Assembly (NCBI GenBank): GCA_022763185.1
Contig: JALEGL010000006.1
Coordinates: forward strand, 62,001-126,000
DNA length: 64,000 nucleotides
Direction: 5' to 3'
Origin: a bacterium
GTDB taxonomy: Bacteria; Bdellovibrionota_G; JALEGL01
The position numbers and the translations under genes are program-made. Shown in pieces: positions 26,793 through 36,446 of this stretch (positions are counted from its first letter, which is position 1; every line of letters starts with the position of its first letter). A model generated the notes under the pieces. That model ran no database searches. It was not told the origin of the DNA and worked only from the letters and a program-made list of their open reading frames with translations.

Positions 26793-27203
26793 ATGACATA
26801 CATTCGAAACTTTGCTTTAGCACTTTCACTTTTGCTAGCCATCAACATCCAAGCGCAGAGCGGAGCAGAAGCAAGTAACCATGACTTTGAAAGTCTAGAT
26901 ACTGCTACAGCAACAGCGTTAATTGGCTATACCGAGGAAGTGTCACTTTTCACAATCAACAGTGAGGGGCAAATGATCGAGCTCACTCAGCCTGCTGTGG
27001 TAACTAATGAGGACGCTCTAAAATTGGGTCAACCTTCTTTGTTTATTCTTTCGGGTGATACTGTGCATAGCTTAGAAAAAGTGTTCATCAGCATTGAAGA
27101 CGCCACTGCGGTCCGTCAAAACGCGCTAGAAAACAGAAACAGCAAAGCCGTGCCAAGCTCATTCAATGAAAAGTGGTACAAAGAATACAACAACATGCAT
27201 TAA
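26793..27203 (+). CDS. Small secreted protein of unknown function
   Basis: 136 residues with a signal peptide (MTYIRNFALALSLLLAINIQAQ), mature part about 115 residues. AAGGGGG is the ribosome site. The body is acidic, cysteine-free and enriched in Ala, Thr and Glu. I recognise no domain. It is followed by a second secreted protein gene (27369) whose signal peptide is strikingly similar (SLLLAINIQAQ versus SLLLAVNYAKAQ). The two may be co-regulated or share origin only in the leader. Confidence 0.6.
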   Translation: MTYIRNFALALSLLLAINIQAQSGAEASNHDFESLDTATATALIGYTEEVSLFTINSEGQMIELTQPAVVTNEDALKLGQPSLFILSGDTVHSLEKVFISIEDATAVRQNALENRNSKAVPSSFNEKWYKEYNNMH

Positions 27204-27368
27204 AAGTAATTTTTGATTCATCAGCATAGGCAAGATTACCGATCAAGCTTATGCTGATCAACGACCAGACTAGGCTGCAGTTAAATCTGTCTTTGCTGGT
27301 AGAGACTTTTAGTATTTAACGCTTAAAAACACACATAGCAATGAACCAATCTAATATCTGGGGGGATT

Positions 27369-28214
27369 ATGATTTTAAAAAATACTCAAACAACAAAAGT
27401 ATGGCTTATGGCTTTAAGTTTACTTCTTGCAGTCAATTACGCCAAAGCTCAAATACATACTCAAGATAAGGCTTTATGCGTGCGTGCGGACTTTGTGTTT
27501 GCGTTAGACATTTCTGGCAGTGTTTCTTCAGAAGAAACTCAAGAAGTGGTGAATGCTTTTATGACTGAGATTGATCGTTATGTTGTGGATGAAGATGCCA
27601 TACGTATTGGTTTTGTTGTCTTTAATGGTGGCGTGGTTTATGAGCAGGCGCTTACTGGCGATGAAGAAAGTATAAACAACAGTATTAGGCAAATAAGCTC
27701 TCTTGCACGTGGCAATAGTACCAATATTTTAGAGGCATTGGAAAAAGCAAAACAAATGTTTGAATACTCTTTTGATGAACGACCGAATGAGATCCACAGA
27801 GGTTTAATATTACTGTCTGATGGTGATCCCATTTGGCATACTCTACAACCAAGTATGGACTATGATTTGGATGATGTTAAACAGCAATCATTCTTTTACA
27901 AAGAAGGTGTGGGAATGTTTGTGGGTCAAGATGCGCAAATAGCGCAAGAAGCAGTCATGGACAAATATCATGAGGTCATGCTCTCAAGACAAATAAAGAA
28001 TTTATCAATTTATTTGGGATTTGAACAAAAAGTTAAGGTTTTTGCACTGAATATTGCAGAATCAGAGCAGCCAGTAGATGAAGAGCATTTGTATCACTTG
28101 GCCAGTCCACAACAACAAAATGATGCTGCAGTGTTTGATGAGGTGGAACACTATCTGGGAAGGTCATATTTTGAATTGCTTCAGTGGATTGATGGCTTAT
28201 CCATATGCAATTAG
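27369..28214 (+). CDS. Secreted von Willebrand factor A (VWA) domain protein
   Basis: 281 residues with signal peptide (cleavage likely after AKA). The VWA domain fills residues 38-230. Its metal-ion-dependent adhesion site is intact: DISGS (DxSxS) near residue 47, Thr in GNSTNI near 118 and LSDGDP near 155. VWA domains bind protein ligands through a metal ion. No membrane anchor or other domain is seen, so it is probably a periplasmic or released binding protein. Its ribosome site is GGGGGATT. It lies 165 bases after another secreted-protein gene. Confidence 0.75.
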   Translation: MILKNTQTTKVWLMALSLLLAVNYAKAQIHTQDKALCVRADFVFALDISGSVSSEETQEVVNAFMTEIDRYVVDEDAIRIGFVVFNGGVVYEQALTGDEESINNSIRQISSLARGNSTNILEALEKAKQMFEYSFDERPNEIHRGLILLSDGDPIWHTLQPSMDYDLDDVKQQSFFYKEGVGMFVGQDAQIAQEAVMDKYHEVMLSRQIKNLSIYLGFEQKVKVFALNIAESEQPVDEEHLYHLASPQQQNDAAVFDEVEHYLGRSYFELLQWIDGLSICN

Positions 28215-28438
28215 TGCATGTTGACAGTTTGATTATAAATTTTTAAATATAATGAAAGTAGGCAAGAAAAAGAGCCGATACTTTTGATACTGTTCGGCAC
28301 AAGTGAATGGCATGCCGGCATATTTTTTAGCGAAAGTTCTCTTGCTTTATATTATAATTTTAACTGCCAAGGTTGAATTTTTTACATCTGTACAAAAAAG
28401 CATACCATTTGTCTTGCAAGAATGGTAGATGCACGAGC

Positions 28439-29359
28439 ATGAATGCCTTACGTTTTACTTTGCTCACCTTGTTTTGGGGTGGGTCGTTTATTGCTATTGA
28501 GCAGTCTTTGCATGTTTTTCCGCCCATGTTAGCCGCCAGTTTTAGGATGGGCTTTGCCGGTATTATAATGGGGCTAGCTGCAGTGATGACCAAAGCCAAA
28601 GGTTTTAGCAATATTAGAGAATTTGTATGGTATGTGCTTAGCGGTACCGTAGCCATAGGAATTCCCTGGGTCTGTTTGTTTTGGGGAGAGCAATATGTAG
28701 CTCCTGCTGTCGCCTCTATGATTAACAGTGGGGTTCCTATTTTTGTGGCTGTATGGGGAATTTGTTGTTTTCGTTCAGATAAGCCCAAGTCTCGGGAGTG
28801 GGTAGGCGTTAGTTTGGGTTTTATAGGTATTTTCTTTATTTTTTCTGGACCACTGTTTAAAACTCAAAATGTAGGAGAGCTTAAGGGTTTGTTGGCTATT
28901 TTATGTATGGCTATTTTTTATGGCTTGGGAACCAATCTTATCAAACGTTTGGGATCGTCGATGGGCCCTCGTTGGTCTATGTTTGCGCAAAGCATAGGAG
29001 GTTGTATGGTTTCTATTCCAGCAGCTTTTGTCATGGGAGAGACATGGCCCAACAACTGGTTAAATCAACCTATGGGTATTGTGTCGTTATTGTATCTGGC
29101 TGTTTTCTCCACCGCCATTGCTTGGATTTTTTACTTCCATCTGGTTCATACCTGGGGCTCAGTTAGAGCTGCCAGTGTAACCTATACGGTACCCTTGGTA
29201 GCGATTGCTTTAGACTTTTTGTTGAAAGGACATATTCCCAACTTGAGTGAGTGGTTGGGTATGGCCATTATATTTACCGGTTTGTACTGGATGCGGAGTA
29301 AACCAGTCAACAGCACACAAATAAATGATAATACAATCAAAGCAAAGCATGCAGCATGA
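28439..29359 (+). CDS. DMT superfamily (EamA) transporter
   Basis: About 306 residues from the ATG at 28439; an in-frame TTG at 28373 would add 22 non-conserved residues and the true start is unsure. Ten hydrophobic segments in two EamA repeats are seen, starting FTLLTLFWGGSFIAIEQSL and ending GHIPNLSEWLGMAIIFTGLYW. EamA proteins export amino acids, nucleotides or other metabolites. The stop codon overlaps the following RF-like gene as ATGA. Confidence 0.8.
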   Translation: MNALRFTLLTLFWGGSFIAIEQSLHVFPPMLAASFRMGFAGIIMGLAAVMTKAKGFSNIREFVWYVLSGTVAIGIPWVCLFWGEQYVAPAVASMINSGVPIFVAVWGICCFRSDKPKSREWVGVSLGFIGIFFIFSGPLFKTQNVGELKGLLAILCMAIFYGLGTNLIKRLGSSMGPRWSMFAQSIGGCMVSIPAAFVMGETWPNNWLNQPMGIVSLLYLAVFSTAIAWIFYFHLVHTWGSVRAASVTYTVPLVAIALDFLLKGHIPNLSEWLGMAIIFTGLYWMRSKPVNSTQINDNTIKAKHAA

Positions 29360-29688
29360 ATAAGTCTGGTAAAATAAAAAAAGAGGATTTGGACATAGAG
29401 CGTATTCGCCGTTCTGGACCAGGAGGACAACACCGTAACAAAAAAGAGACTGGAATACGTTTAACCCATATTCCTACGGGTATTGTGATCATGGCCACCA
29501 CAGAACGTTCACAAAAACTCAATTTACAAAAGGCCATTGATACCCTGATACAGCGCTTAAAGAAATTAAATCGAAAACCCAAAAAAAGAATTGCCACCCA
29601 GCCCAGTAAAGCCGCAAAACAAAAAAGAATCGATGATAAAAAGAAACAATCAGAGAAAAAACAGCAGAGACAGAAAGTCAAAGTATAA
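29356..29688 (+). CDS. Lone GGQ-domain protein (class I release-factor-like, ArfB/MTRFR type)
   Basis: 110 residues. RRSGPGGQHRNKKETGIRL contains the GGQ tripeptide that enters the peptidyl-transferase centre and hydrolyses peptidyl-tRNA. The rest is a basic tail (about the last 45 residues are mostly Lys, Arg and Gln) that would bind rRNA or the mRNA channel. There is no codon-recognition domain. Proteins of this layout rescue stalled ribosomes (ArfB in bacteria, MTRFR/C12orf65 in mitochondria). It is shorter than ArfB (about 140 residues). It is coupled to the upstream transporter gene by ATGA. Confidence 0.7.
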   Translation: MNKSGKIKKEDLDIERIRRSGPGGQHRNKKETGIRLTHIPTGIVIMATTERSQKLNLQKAIDTLIQRLKKLNRKPKKRIATQPSKAAKQKRIDDKKKQSEKKQQRQKVKV

Positions 29689-29706
29689 AACTAAAGGTTT
29701 TTTTGG

Positions 29707-29727
29707 GTGAAGAAAGTTTTTCTTCAC
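29707..29727 (+). terminator. Hairpin between the GGQ gene and phoB
   Basis: GTGAAGAAA-GTT-TTTCTTCAC is a perfect 9-bp stem with a 3-base loop. It is followed by ATTTATAAT and not by a clean T run, so it is either a weak terminator or a leader hairpin of phoB. Confidence 0.4.
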
Positions 29728-29763
29728 ATTTATAATATTTGACTATATTTTGATCTTTAAAAC

Positions 29764-30462
29764 ATGGCTCAAAAAAAAATCTTGGTGGCAGAAGACCACA
29801 AAGATATTTCAGATGTATTGGCTGCACAATTAGCAGCAGAGTTTAAAGTCTTTCAAGTTTACGATGGTGAACAGGCTTTGGACTTTTTGCATGAACAGAC
29901 AGATATTGATTTGCTTTTACTAGATATCATGATGCCCAAAACAAATGGTTTAGACGTTTGTAAGTGTTTGAGAAAAAATCCTGAGTACAAAGAGCTAGGG
30001 ATTATTATGCTTTCTGCCAAATCTGACGAAGCCAGTGTAGTTAAAGCGCTGGAGTTAGGTGCAGATGATTATGTCACCAAGCCATTTCGCAGTGGTGAGC
30101 TTAATGCCAGAATTCATAACGTGCTCAAGCGCTATCATGATAGTACACAAAAAAACGATGACATACTCAAATTTAAATTTTTAACCATTGATCAGTCAAC
30201 GAGAGCTGTAAGGGTGGATGGAAAAGACATTCATTTAACCAAAACTGAGTTTGATATGTTGTGGTGTTTTGTCAGTCGTCCAGATAGGGTATATACTAGA
30301 GATCAGCTTCTGGATGCCATAAAAGGCGAAGATGCTATGGTCTATGACCGCAATATTGATGTGCACATGTTTTCCTTAAGAAAAAAAATAAAACCTTATG
30401 GAAATTATATTAAAACCATACGATCCGTTGGTTACCGGTTTGTTACAGAATTAGATCAATGA
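29764..30462 (+). CDS. phoB: OmpR/PhoB-family response regulator, probably PhoB
   Basis: 232 residues. The receiver domain has the acidic pair in VAEDHKD, phospho-acceptor Asp in LLLDIMMP near residue 52, Ser/Thr in MLSAKSD and the invariant Lys in VTKPF. The C-terminal winged helix has HLTKTEFDMLWCFVSRPDRVYTRDQLL and ends TIRSVGYRF. It is coupled to a sensor kinase gene (ATGA) and is 6 kb before pstSCAB-phoU, which makes phosphate control the natural assignment. The tandem 11-bp repeats before pstS are a plausible binding site. Confidence 0.8.
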   Translation: MAQKKILVAEDHKDISDVLAAQLAAEFKVFQVYDGEQALDFLHEQTDIDLLLLDIMMPKTNGLDVCKCLRKNPEYKELGIIMLSAKSDEASVVKALELGADDYVTKPFRSGELNARIHNVLKRYHDSTQKNDDILKFKFLTIDQSTRAVRVDGKDIHLTKTEFDMLWCFVSRPDRVYTRDQLLDAIKGEDAMVYDRNIDVHMFSLRKKIKPYGNYIKTIRSVGYRFVTELDQ

Positions 30463-31835
30463 AAATGATGAAACAGTATAAATACAGCACATTTATTTTT
30501 TTTATACTTATAGCTATTTTTAATCTAGGCCGGCTTTTATCTGCTCAGCAGTGGGGCTTTGTGGACTTTCTAGCTTTGCTTTTAGTGTTCATCATCAGCT
30601 ATGGTTTTTATGTTTTCTTGGAAAAACGTATTGTGCAATTGAGTAAAAACATTGACTCAAAGCGCTCTTCAGACATTAGAATTAGGCACCTTGGCAGGTT
30701 GAGGAAATTTTTTTCAGGCAGTTTATTGGATGTAGAGAGTAAGGTTCATAAGCTCAAAAAAACCCAAAGAAAAATCATTGATGACTTGGCAGAAGAAAAA
30801 GACAAACTCAGTGCTATTCTTTTACAAATGGTGGATGGGGTGATGATGCTGGATGAAGAGGATAAAGTTTTATTTTACAATCCGGCCTGCAAAAAAATTT
30901 TAGGCATTGAACAACAGCATAGCATGCAAGGGGCTTTTGTTGGGGAAGTTGTATTTAGGCCACAAATATTAGAAGCCATTCAAACTTTAAAAGTTGAACA
31001 AAAGCCCATTGAAGAGCACATCCAGTTTTTTGATAAAGGTAAAGCCAAGTATGTTTATGTACAAATGCGCAGCTTGGGTCTCAAGGGTAAATCAAAAATT
31101 TTAATCAGCTTACAAGATGTTTCTAAAGATAAAACTTTAGAAAAAAACCGAAACACCATGTTAGAAAATGTTTCGCATGAGCTAAGAACACCTTTGACCG
31201 TAATTTTGGGGCATTTGGACATTTTACAAAAAGATCAGCGCAGCCAAGAACAAAAAAGTTATTCTAAAATACGTGAAAATGTAGAGCGGATGATTGTTTT
31301 AACCGAAGATATTTTAAAAGCCTCTCAATGGAAGCAACAGACTTTACAAAAAACCAACCAAGCCTTTAACCCCATGCCCAGTGTTATGGGGGTTGTAGAA
31401 AATTATCAAAACATAGCCAAAGCCAAAGGCATTGATCTTCAATTAGACAATCAGCTTGTTTCATCACAAAAAGATCAAGAGCCCTTATTTTTGATCAATG
31501 GCCATGAAGAGCAATTCTACCAAGTGATTCAAAACTTGGTGGATAACAGTATAAAGTATACGCCATCAGGTGAGGTAGAACTGCTTATCAAAAAAAATGA
31601 GCACAGCTTGGTTTTAAACATCAGCGATACCGGCTCAGGGATAGAGGCGCATGAAAAGAAAAACATCTTTAAACGTTTTTACCGGATTGATAAAGCCAGA
31701 AAAGAATCAGGTACGGGTTTGGGTTTATCTATTGTTAAGGCCTATTTAGATCAATGGGCTTCACATTGGACGGTTACTTCAAAGCCTAATCAAGGGACCA
31801 CATTCAATATAGAGTTTAAAATTATCAATATCTAA
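30459..31835 (+). CDS. phoR: Sensor histidine kinase, PhoR-like
   Basis: 458 residues. Two membrane helices occupy residues 8-55 with almost no periplasmic loop, as in PhoR, which senses through PstSCAB-PhoU and has no external ligand domain. A PAS-like domain follows (LQMVDGVMMLDEEDKVLFYNPAC). The H box is NVSHELRTPL with His near 238, then the N box NLVDNSIKYTPSG, the G1 box SDTGSGI and the G2 box GTGLGLSIV. It overlaps phoB by 4 bases and converges on an MFS gene. Confidence 0.8.
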   Translation: MKMMKQYKYSTFIFFILIAIFNLGRLLSAQQWGFVDFLALLLVFIISYGFYVFLEKRIVQLSKNIDSKRSSDIRIRHLGRLRKFFSGSLLDVESKVHKLKKTQRKIIDDLAEEKDKLSAILLQMVDGVMMLDEEDKVLFYNPACKKILGIEQQHSMQGAFVGEVVFRPQILEAIQTLKVEQKPIEEHIQFFDKGKAKYVYVQMRSLGLKGKSKILISLQDVSKDKTLEKNRNTMLENVSHELRTPLTVILGHLDILQKDQRSQEQKSYSKIRENVERMIVLTEDILKASQWKQQTLQKTNQAFNPMPSVMGVVENYQNIAKAKGIDLQLDNQLVSSQKDQEPLFLINGHEEQFYQVIQNLVDNSIKYTPSGEVELLIKKNEHSLVLNISDTGSGIEAHEKKNIFKRFYRIDKARKESGTGLGLSIVKAYLDQWASHWTVTSKPNQGTTFNIEFKIINI

Positions 31836-31838
31836 AAA

Positions 31839-33020
31839 CTATACACGGGCTTGCTGTGCTTGCTTTAGAGCAAGCGCACCCATTAAAAAAGTTAAAATAG
31901 CAATAATGATACACATCAATGAAAAGGCCGGCTTGAACTGAGCTGGAAATAGCCCAAACAACAGCAAGCCTAACAAAGGCATGCTAAACATACTGACGGC
32001 ACGTAGGCTTACCTTTAAGCCAGAAGCCAGCCCCATGTTTTCTTGTTTAAAACAACGGTAAAGAATGTTGGTCAAGGGTGGAACACAGCTAATTTCCCCT
32101 AAAACGCCTATGGTTGCAGTCATGGCAATGCCCCAAGGCTCTAAAAAATAAGGGACCATAGCATGAGCCAGGCCAAACAAACTGCAGCTGAGTAAAATAG
32201 TATATTTATCATTCCAGGATTTGGTCCAGCGGGTCAGTGGCAAAGCAAACACAACCACCACGCCAGTGTTGATGGCCAAAAGAAACGTTGTCCATTTAAT
32301 GGCATTGATGCCAGCTTTGCTAAAAAGCATGGGAATAACGATCGCATGAATAAAAATATTGATGTACATCAAATAATGAAAAATCAGCATGCTCCAGTTG
32401 CGTTTGAGCCAGGCTTTATCAATCACGGTAAATAGACTTTTGCGTTGTTTTTTGGCAGCAAACTTCAGCGAGTTGAACAAAAATAAAAATAGCGCAATCA
32501 TGGACAAGGTTGTGATCAGGTCGCCAGTGAATAATAATAAACGATGGCTTTCCAAGAAATAAAATGCCAAGATTGAGGCACAACAAAAGCCTAAGTTATG
32601 GACAAGGTAAAGTTTAGCTGAAGCCTCTGCCCTAAGATGGTCAGGAGCTGAGGCCACCAAACTTCTTAAAATAGCGGTACTGACAATATCCAAGCTAATA
32701 ATGGTTAAAATGGCACCTATAGCAATGGCAAACAGATTTTGATAGAGAAACATCAGCATCAAAATACCAATCAAGGCGCTAAAAAAAGCAAAGACCAAGG
32801 CCGATTTGCCGTAACCCTCATCAAAAGAGTTGCCAATAAACACTTGCGTGCAACCAGAGACAAAAAAGATGCCGGCTAAAAGAATGGAAGCCGTGGTGGC
32901 AGATAAATCACTCACCTGCACCAAAAACGCGGGCAACAAAGGAATAATAAAAGTCATGGCATGACTGATAAATTTCATGGCTAAAAGCTTCTTGGCATGG
33001 TTGAGGTGTGAAGGTTGCAC
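31839..33020 (-). CDS. MFS transporter
   Basis: 393 residues from a GTG at 33020 with AAAAGG just upstream; ATG further in is possible. Twelve hydrophobic segments are seen, the first starting at KFISHAMTFIIPLLPAFLVQV. A GNSFDEGYGKS loop between helices 2 and 3 stands where MFS proteins have their GxxxDRxGR motif. No substrate can be assigned. It separates phoBR from the rest of the phosphate genes and its 3' end is 3 bases from phoR's. Confidence 0.75.
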   Translation of the reverse strand: MQPSHLNHAKKLLAMKFISHAMTFIIPLLPAFLVQVSDLSATTASILLAGIFFVSGCTQVFIGNSFDEGYGKSALVFAFFSALIGILMLMFLYQNLFAIAIGAILTIISLDIVSTAILRSLVASAPDHLRAEASAKLYLVHNLGFCCASILAFYFLESHRLLLFTGDLITTLSMIALFLFLFNSLKFAAKKQRKSLFTVIDKAWLKRNWSMLIFHYLMYINIFIHAIVIPMLFSKAGINAIKWTTFLLAINTGVVVVFALPLTRWTKSWNDKYTILLSCSLFGLAHAMVPYFLEPWGIAMTATIGVLGEISCVPPLTNILYRCFKQENMGLASGLKVSLRAVSMFSMPLLGLLLFGLFPAQFKPAFSLMCIIIAILTFLMGALALKQAQQARV

Positions 33021-33069
33021 CCAGCCTTTTTATATTGGGTAAACTTAGAAATCAATAATATGTTTATTT

Positions 33070-33101
33070 GAGTCTGGGTACTATATTAGATACCCAAACT
33101 C
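33070..33101 (-). terminator. Hairpin downstream of the large secreted-protein gene
   Basis: GAGTCTGGGTA and TACCCAAACTC pair over 10 of 11 positions with a 10-base AT-rich loop. It lies just past the stop of the 33110 gene on the minus strand. No strong T run follows on that strand, so it is a probable but not certain terminator. Confidence 0.45.
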
Positions 33102-33109
33102 GAATATTT

Positions 33110-36100
33110 TTATTGGATGGTAACTTTTTCATAGGGCAACTCTATAAACTTGTTGCCGTAAGTGATGACAGCGGTGTTTGCAGTGAAAAATACAAAAGGT
33201 TTAAATATTAATGATGGCGATTGGATGATTCTATCAACTGTTTCCAAAATAATGTATTCAGCTAAGACTTTAGCATAGTATTTTCTTTGTGCAGCTGTAA
33301 ATGTGTGACCATTTCTAATCATTTGATCCCAATCTGTAATTTGAAATCTTAGTCCATATGTTCTTGAGTTATAATACTCTGGAGAAAAGACTCGGTAACC
33401 ATCTATCAATTGAATCTGACGTCTTGTAGATAGTGTTTCATTAATGGCTAAGGTGCCTAAACTATTATCTGATTGTCTGTACAAAACATTTGCTTCGAGA
33501 AGTGTCTGATAAAAATCAGGGTATTTTCTTTGAATGGCTTCTAAAGAATCTGATGATGCGCTTGCAATTTGTTTAGCAAAAGTATCAAAATTAGATGAAA
33601 ACGTTACAATTTCCGGTACATTGTTTGTTCTACCCATCAATTCATCTAATATTTCATGGGTGGCTACGTGAAATTCAAAATGCTGATATTCATGAGCAAA
33701 AAGATGAAACTCGCCTTCTGGGTGAAGTAATATTCTCCATTCAGAATACAACCCTCTTTCCATGTTAAAGCCAGAAACAGTGGAATGCATTGCTCCATCA
33801 ACAGGTAGACTCGGGTCCAGGTATAAGCTTGCTCCGTGCTTTTCCATTTTAGCAATTTTTCTTGATATATCTGCATGCTGCATTGCCGGAGCCCTAAAAT
33901 GAACATTTGTTAGATTATCAGGAACTGAGTTAGGAGAAACTTTAAATACAACAGCTTGTTCAAGTGCCAAGTCTACCGTTTCTTTGCCATATCTGGCATA
34001 AAGAGCTTCTTTATCAGCCTTTGCTAAAAAATGGTTTGGTTCTACAATATAATCATCAATTCCCATTCTTTGTAAAAGCGCTTCACTGCTTTGTCTTAAA
34101 TTAGCTAAGTCAGAACGAGCTAATACATTTAATACTCCGCTATGAGAAACACCGGCTATATTAGCAAAAGTAGCGTCATCAACACTTGTGTAAATATTAT
34201 GACATAGTTTATTAAAAGTTATGACTATATCATCACTTTCATCAATTAAATCAGGAGCAAGGCGGTGTAACATGTTTTTTAGATTGTTGGCAGCATAAAC
34301 TTTTTCTGACCAATTGTTTGGATTTTCAACTTTTTTCATCAGTTGATTCATGAAGTTTACAGTTCTATTATCGTTCAGCAATCTACCTAAGAGCTCTAAT
34401 TCATCAAGCTCCATATTATGCAGCATAAGGGTTGAAGAAGACGCGTCTACTGACTTCCATTGCCGCAACATTTTTTGTGCAGTTTCGGATATGCCGCTGT
34501 TAATTAAGTCATCTAAACTTCGAGTAACATTTTTTGCATTGGATAAAACTGCATCACCAACTTGATTGGCAGCTTGGGCGCCTTGAATAAGCTTTTTCAT
34601 TGTAGAAATCTCAAAAACAGTGCCGCCGACAGCTAAGGCTGTAGCGATTCGTGCTTCTATCATATTCGAATAACTTGCTCTTACTACGGCGGGATCAGCT
34701 TGATTCCCAGAGAGTAAACCAGCTTTATAGTGTTTGTGTTCGACTGTTCTATCAACCAGCTCATAGGTTGATATACCAACATCTGCCAAGCCAACAAAAA
34801 GACCAATGGTTCCCATAAGTTGTGATACAGCAAGTAGAGTTGCAGCAAGTTTTGTTCCAGCAAGAAGAATACTAACAACAGCCCCACCAACACCGGTAAG
34901 AATGAGAATGCCTAGCACAACCAAGCCTCCCCACATGAGAACATTTTTTCGAGTTTGTGAGCGTTTGTCTTCACGAATAATATTATCTAAAGCATCGGAT
35001 ATATCGTAGACAAAATTAGGGGATTTGTTCCAAACTTGTGCAGCCGCCGCAGAGTGATATTTTACTACATAAGTAACAATTTTATCTGGGTTACGTGAGA
35101 TTGACGCATAATATGTGTCTGAAAGACTTTTATACTCAGCCCAAATTTTTCTTGTGGCAGCTTTTAATGCAGCTTTCATTGCTGCATCGTGTTCTTTAAA
35201 TTGAGGCTTATTGGATTCGTAAATAAGATGTTCGTGATAACGGTCACGAACTTCTTCTGGCATGATTAGCTTTCCAACAATATTTTCCATATTATCATCA
35301 AATAAAACTAGACCAGGGCCGGAAGCAGCAGACATATAGGATGAAAAATATTTTTTATATTCCAGTGAATCTGCAGAAATAGAAAAATTATTTCTTATCT
35401 GATTTAAGTTACTTTGCGCTCTCATTAAACCCATAGAAATAACTTGCATGGCTTTTTGTCGAGGGGTTATATCCAAGGTCCAATTATTGTATTCATGCGC
35501 GACAATATCTCCAACGTAATTCGCAACAGAAAGGCACTTTCTTACATCTTCTTCATTATAAGGTTCACCATCGACACGTTGTCTATTGTTTTCAGGATCA
35601 ATACAAAACTTTTGCCCAACCAGATTACCGATATTTTTTAAATAATGGTTAAAGTTTGGGTCGGTTTCTTTATCCCAAATTAAGACAAGTAACGTTGCAT
35701 GTGATTGTAAAATATTTTTTAAAGCCTGGTAGTAAAAATACTCAGCAGTATTTTGTTTTTCAACTCTAACAGCACCAGCTTCTATTAAGTTCCAGCGTTG
35801 ATTCCTTTTTGCACGAGTATAGTTTCTTTCTTCCTCGGTTAGTGGCGTTGGCCTACGATAACCCTGTAAATCTGAGCGGAATGCAGCCAATAGACCGTTG
35901 TAATATTTGTTATCGTCGTGCCCCTTACTGCTTAAGTCACTGATAAGTTTCGCTTTTGACCTCAAGTATTTATCAGCATGATAATGGTATCGTAGAAAGC
36001 GAATATGATCAGGGCTGCCTTGTTCAACAGAAGTTAAGATATTACCTTGAATAGACTGCTTAACTTTATCTTGAATAAGTCTATAGCCTGAAGCGAAGTC

Positions 36101-36355
36101 TTGATCATCAGCGATTGCATAAAGTTCTGAATATACAGAAACTGCATTAATCATCCAGTCAGTTGATTCTTGGCCACTTAAATCTTCAAAACCATATTTT
36201 TCATATATTGAACCATCATTTTCAAATAAGGTTTTTAAAATGTGGTCTTCAAATACAACAATAGAGTCCTCTTCTTGGAAGTTTTGCGCATATAGCGAAA
36301 AAAAGGCTAAAAGCACCAATGCAACAGTGTTTTTACGAAAAAAATTAAAAAGCAT
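33110..36355 (-). CDS. Large secreted protein with HExxHxxxH metalloprotease-like motif
   Basis: 1081 residues from the ATG at 36355 (GGGGA 7 bases upstream; a TTG at 36361 is less likely). It starts with a signal peptide ending SLYAQ. Residues 25-460 are mostly helical. A long hydrophobic hairpin lies at about 470-535 (VLMWGGLVVLGILILTGVGG, then a second helix). Near 888 stands HEYQH, with a further His at 896: the HExxH zinc motif with a third-ligand His at the spacing seen in some metalloproteases. No known family is recognised. It is divergent from pstS and may share its phosphate-responsive promoter region. It is either a membrane-inserting protease or toxin-like effector, or a structural protein in which the motif is accidental. 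Confidence 0.55.
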   Translation of the reverse strand: MLFNFFRKNTVALVLLAFFSLYAQNFQEEDSIVVFEDHILKTLFENDGSIYEKYGFEDLSGQESTDWMINAVSVYSELYAIADDQDFASGYRLIQDKVKQSIQGNILTSVEQGSPDHIRFLRYHYHADKYLRSKAKLISDLSSKGHDDNKYYNGLLAAFRSDLQGYRRPTPLTEEERNYTRAKRNQRWNLIEAGAVRVEKQNTAEYFYYQALKNILQSHATLLVLIWDKETDPNFNHYLKNIGNLVGQKFCIDPENNRQRVDGEPYNEEDVRKCLSVANYVGDIVAHEYNNWTLDITPRQKAMQVISMGLMRAQSNLNQIRNNFSISADSLEYKKYFSSYMSAASGPGLVLFDDNMENIVGKLIMPEEVRDRYHEHLIYESNKPQFKEHDAAMKAALKAATRKIWAEYKSLSDTYYASISRNPDKIVTYVVKYHSAAAAQVWNKSPNFVYDISDALDNIIREDKRSQTRKNVLMWGGLVVLGILILTGVGGAVVSILLAGTKLAATLLAVSQLMGTIGLFVGLADVGISTYELVDRTVEHKHYKAGLLSGNQADPAVVRASYSNMIEARIATALAVGGTVFEISTMKKLIQGAQAANQVGDAVLSNAKNVTRSLDDLINSGISETAQKMLRQWKSVDASSSTLMLHNMELDELELLGRLLNDNRTVNFMNQLMKKVENPNNWSEKVYAANNLKNMLHRLAPDLIDESDDIVITFNKLCHNIYTSVDDATFANIAGVSHSGVLNVLARSDLANLRQSSEALLQRMGIDDYIVEPNHFLAKADKEALYARYGKETVDLALEQAVVFKVSPNSVPDNLTNVHFRAPAMQHADISRKIAKMEKHGASLYLDPSLPVDGAMHSTVSGFNMERGLYSEWRILLHPEGEFHLFAHEYQHFEFHVATHEILDELMGRTNNVPEIVTFSSNFDTFAKQIASASSDSLEAIQRKYPDFYQTLLEANVLYRQSDNSLGTLAINETLSTRRQIQLIDGYRVFSPEYYNSRTYGLRFQITDWDQMIRNGHTFTAAQRKYYAKVLAEYIILETVDRIIQSPSLIFKPFVFFTANTAVITYGNKFIELPYEKVTIQ

Positions 36356-36446
36356 GATCAAATCCCCACAGCTAAAAACTTAAAAATAATGCGCGACGTT
36401 ATCAAAAACTTAAAACATGTTCAATATAAATTTTTTGTAAAATCTT

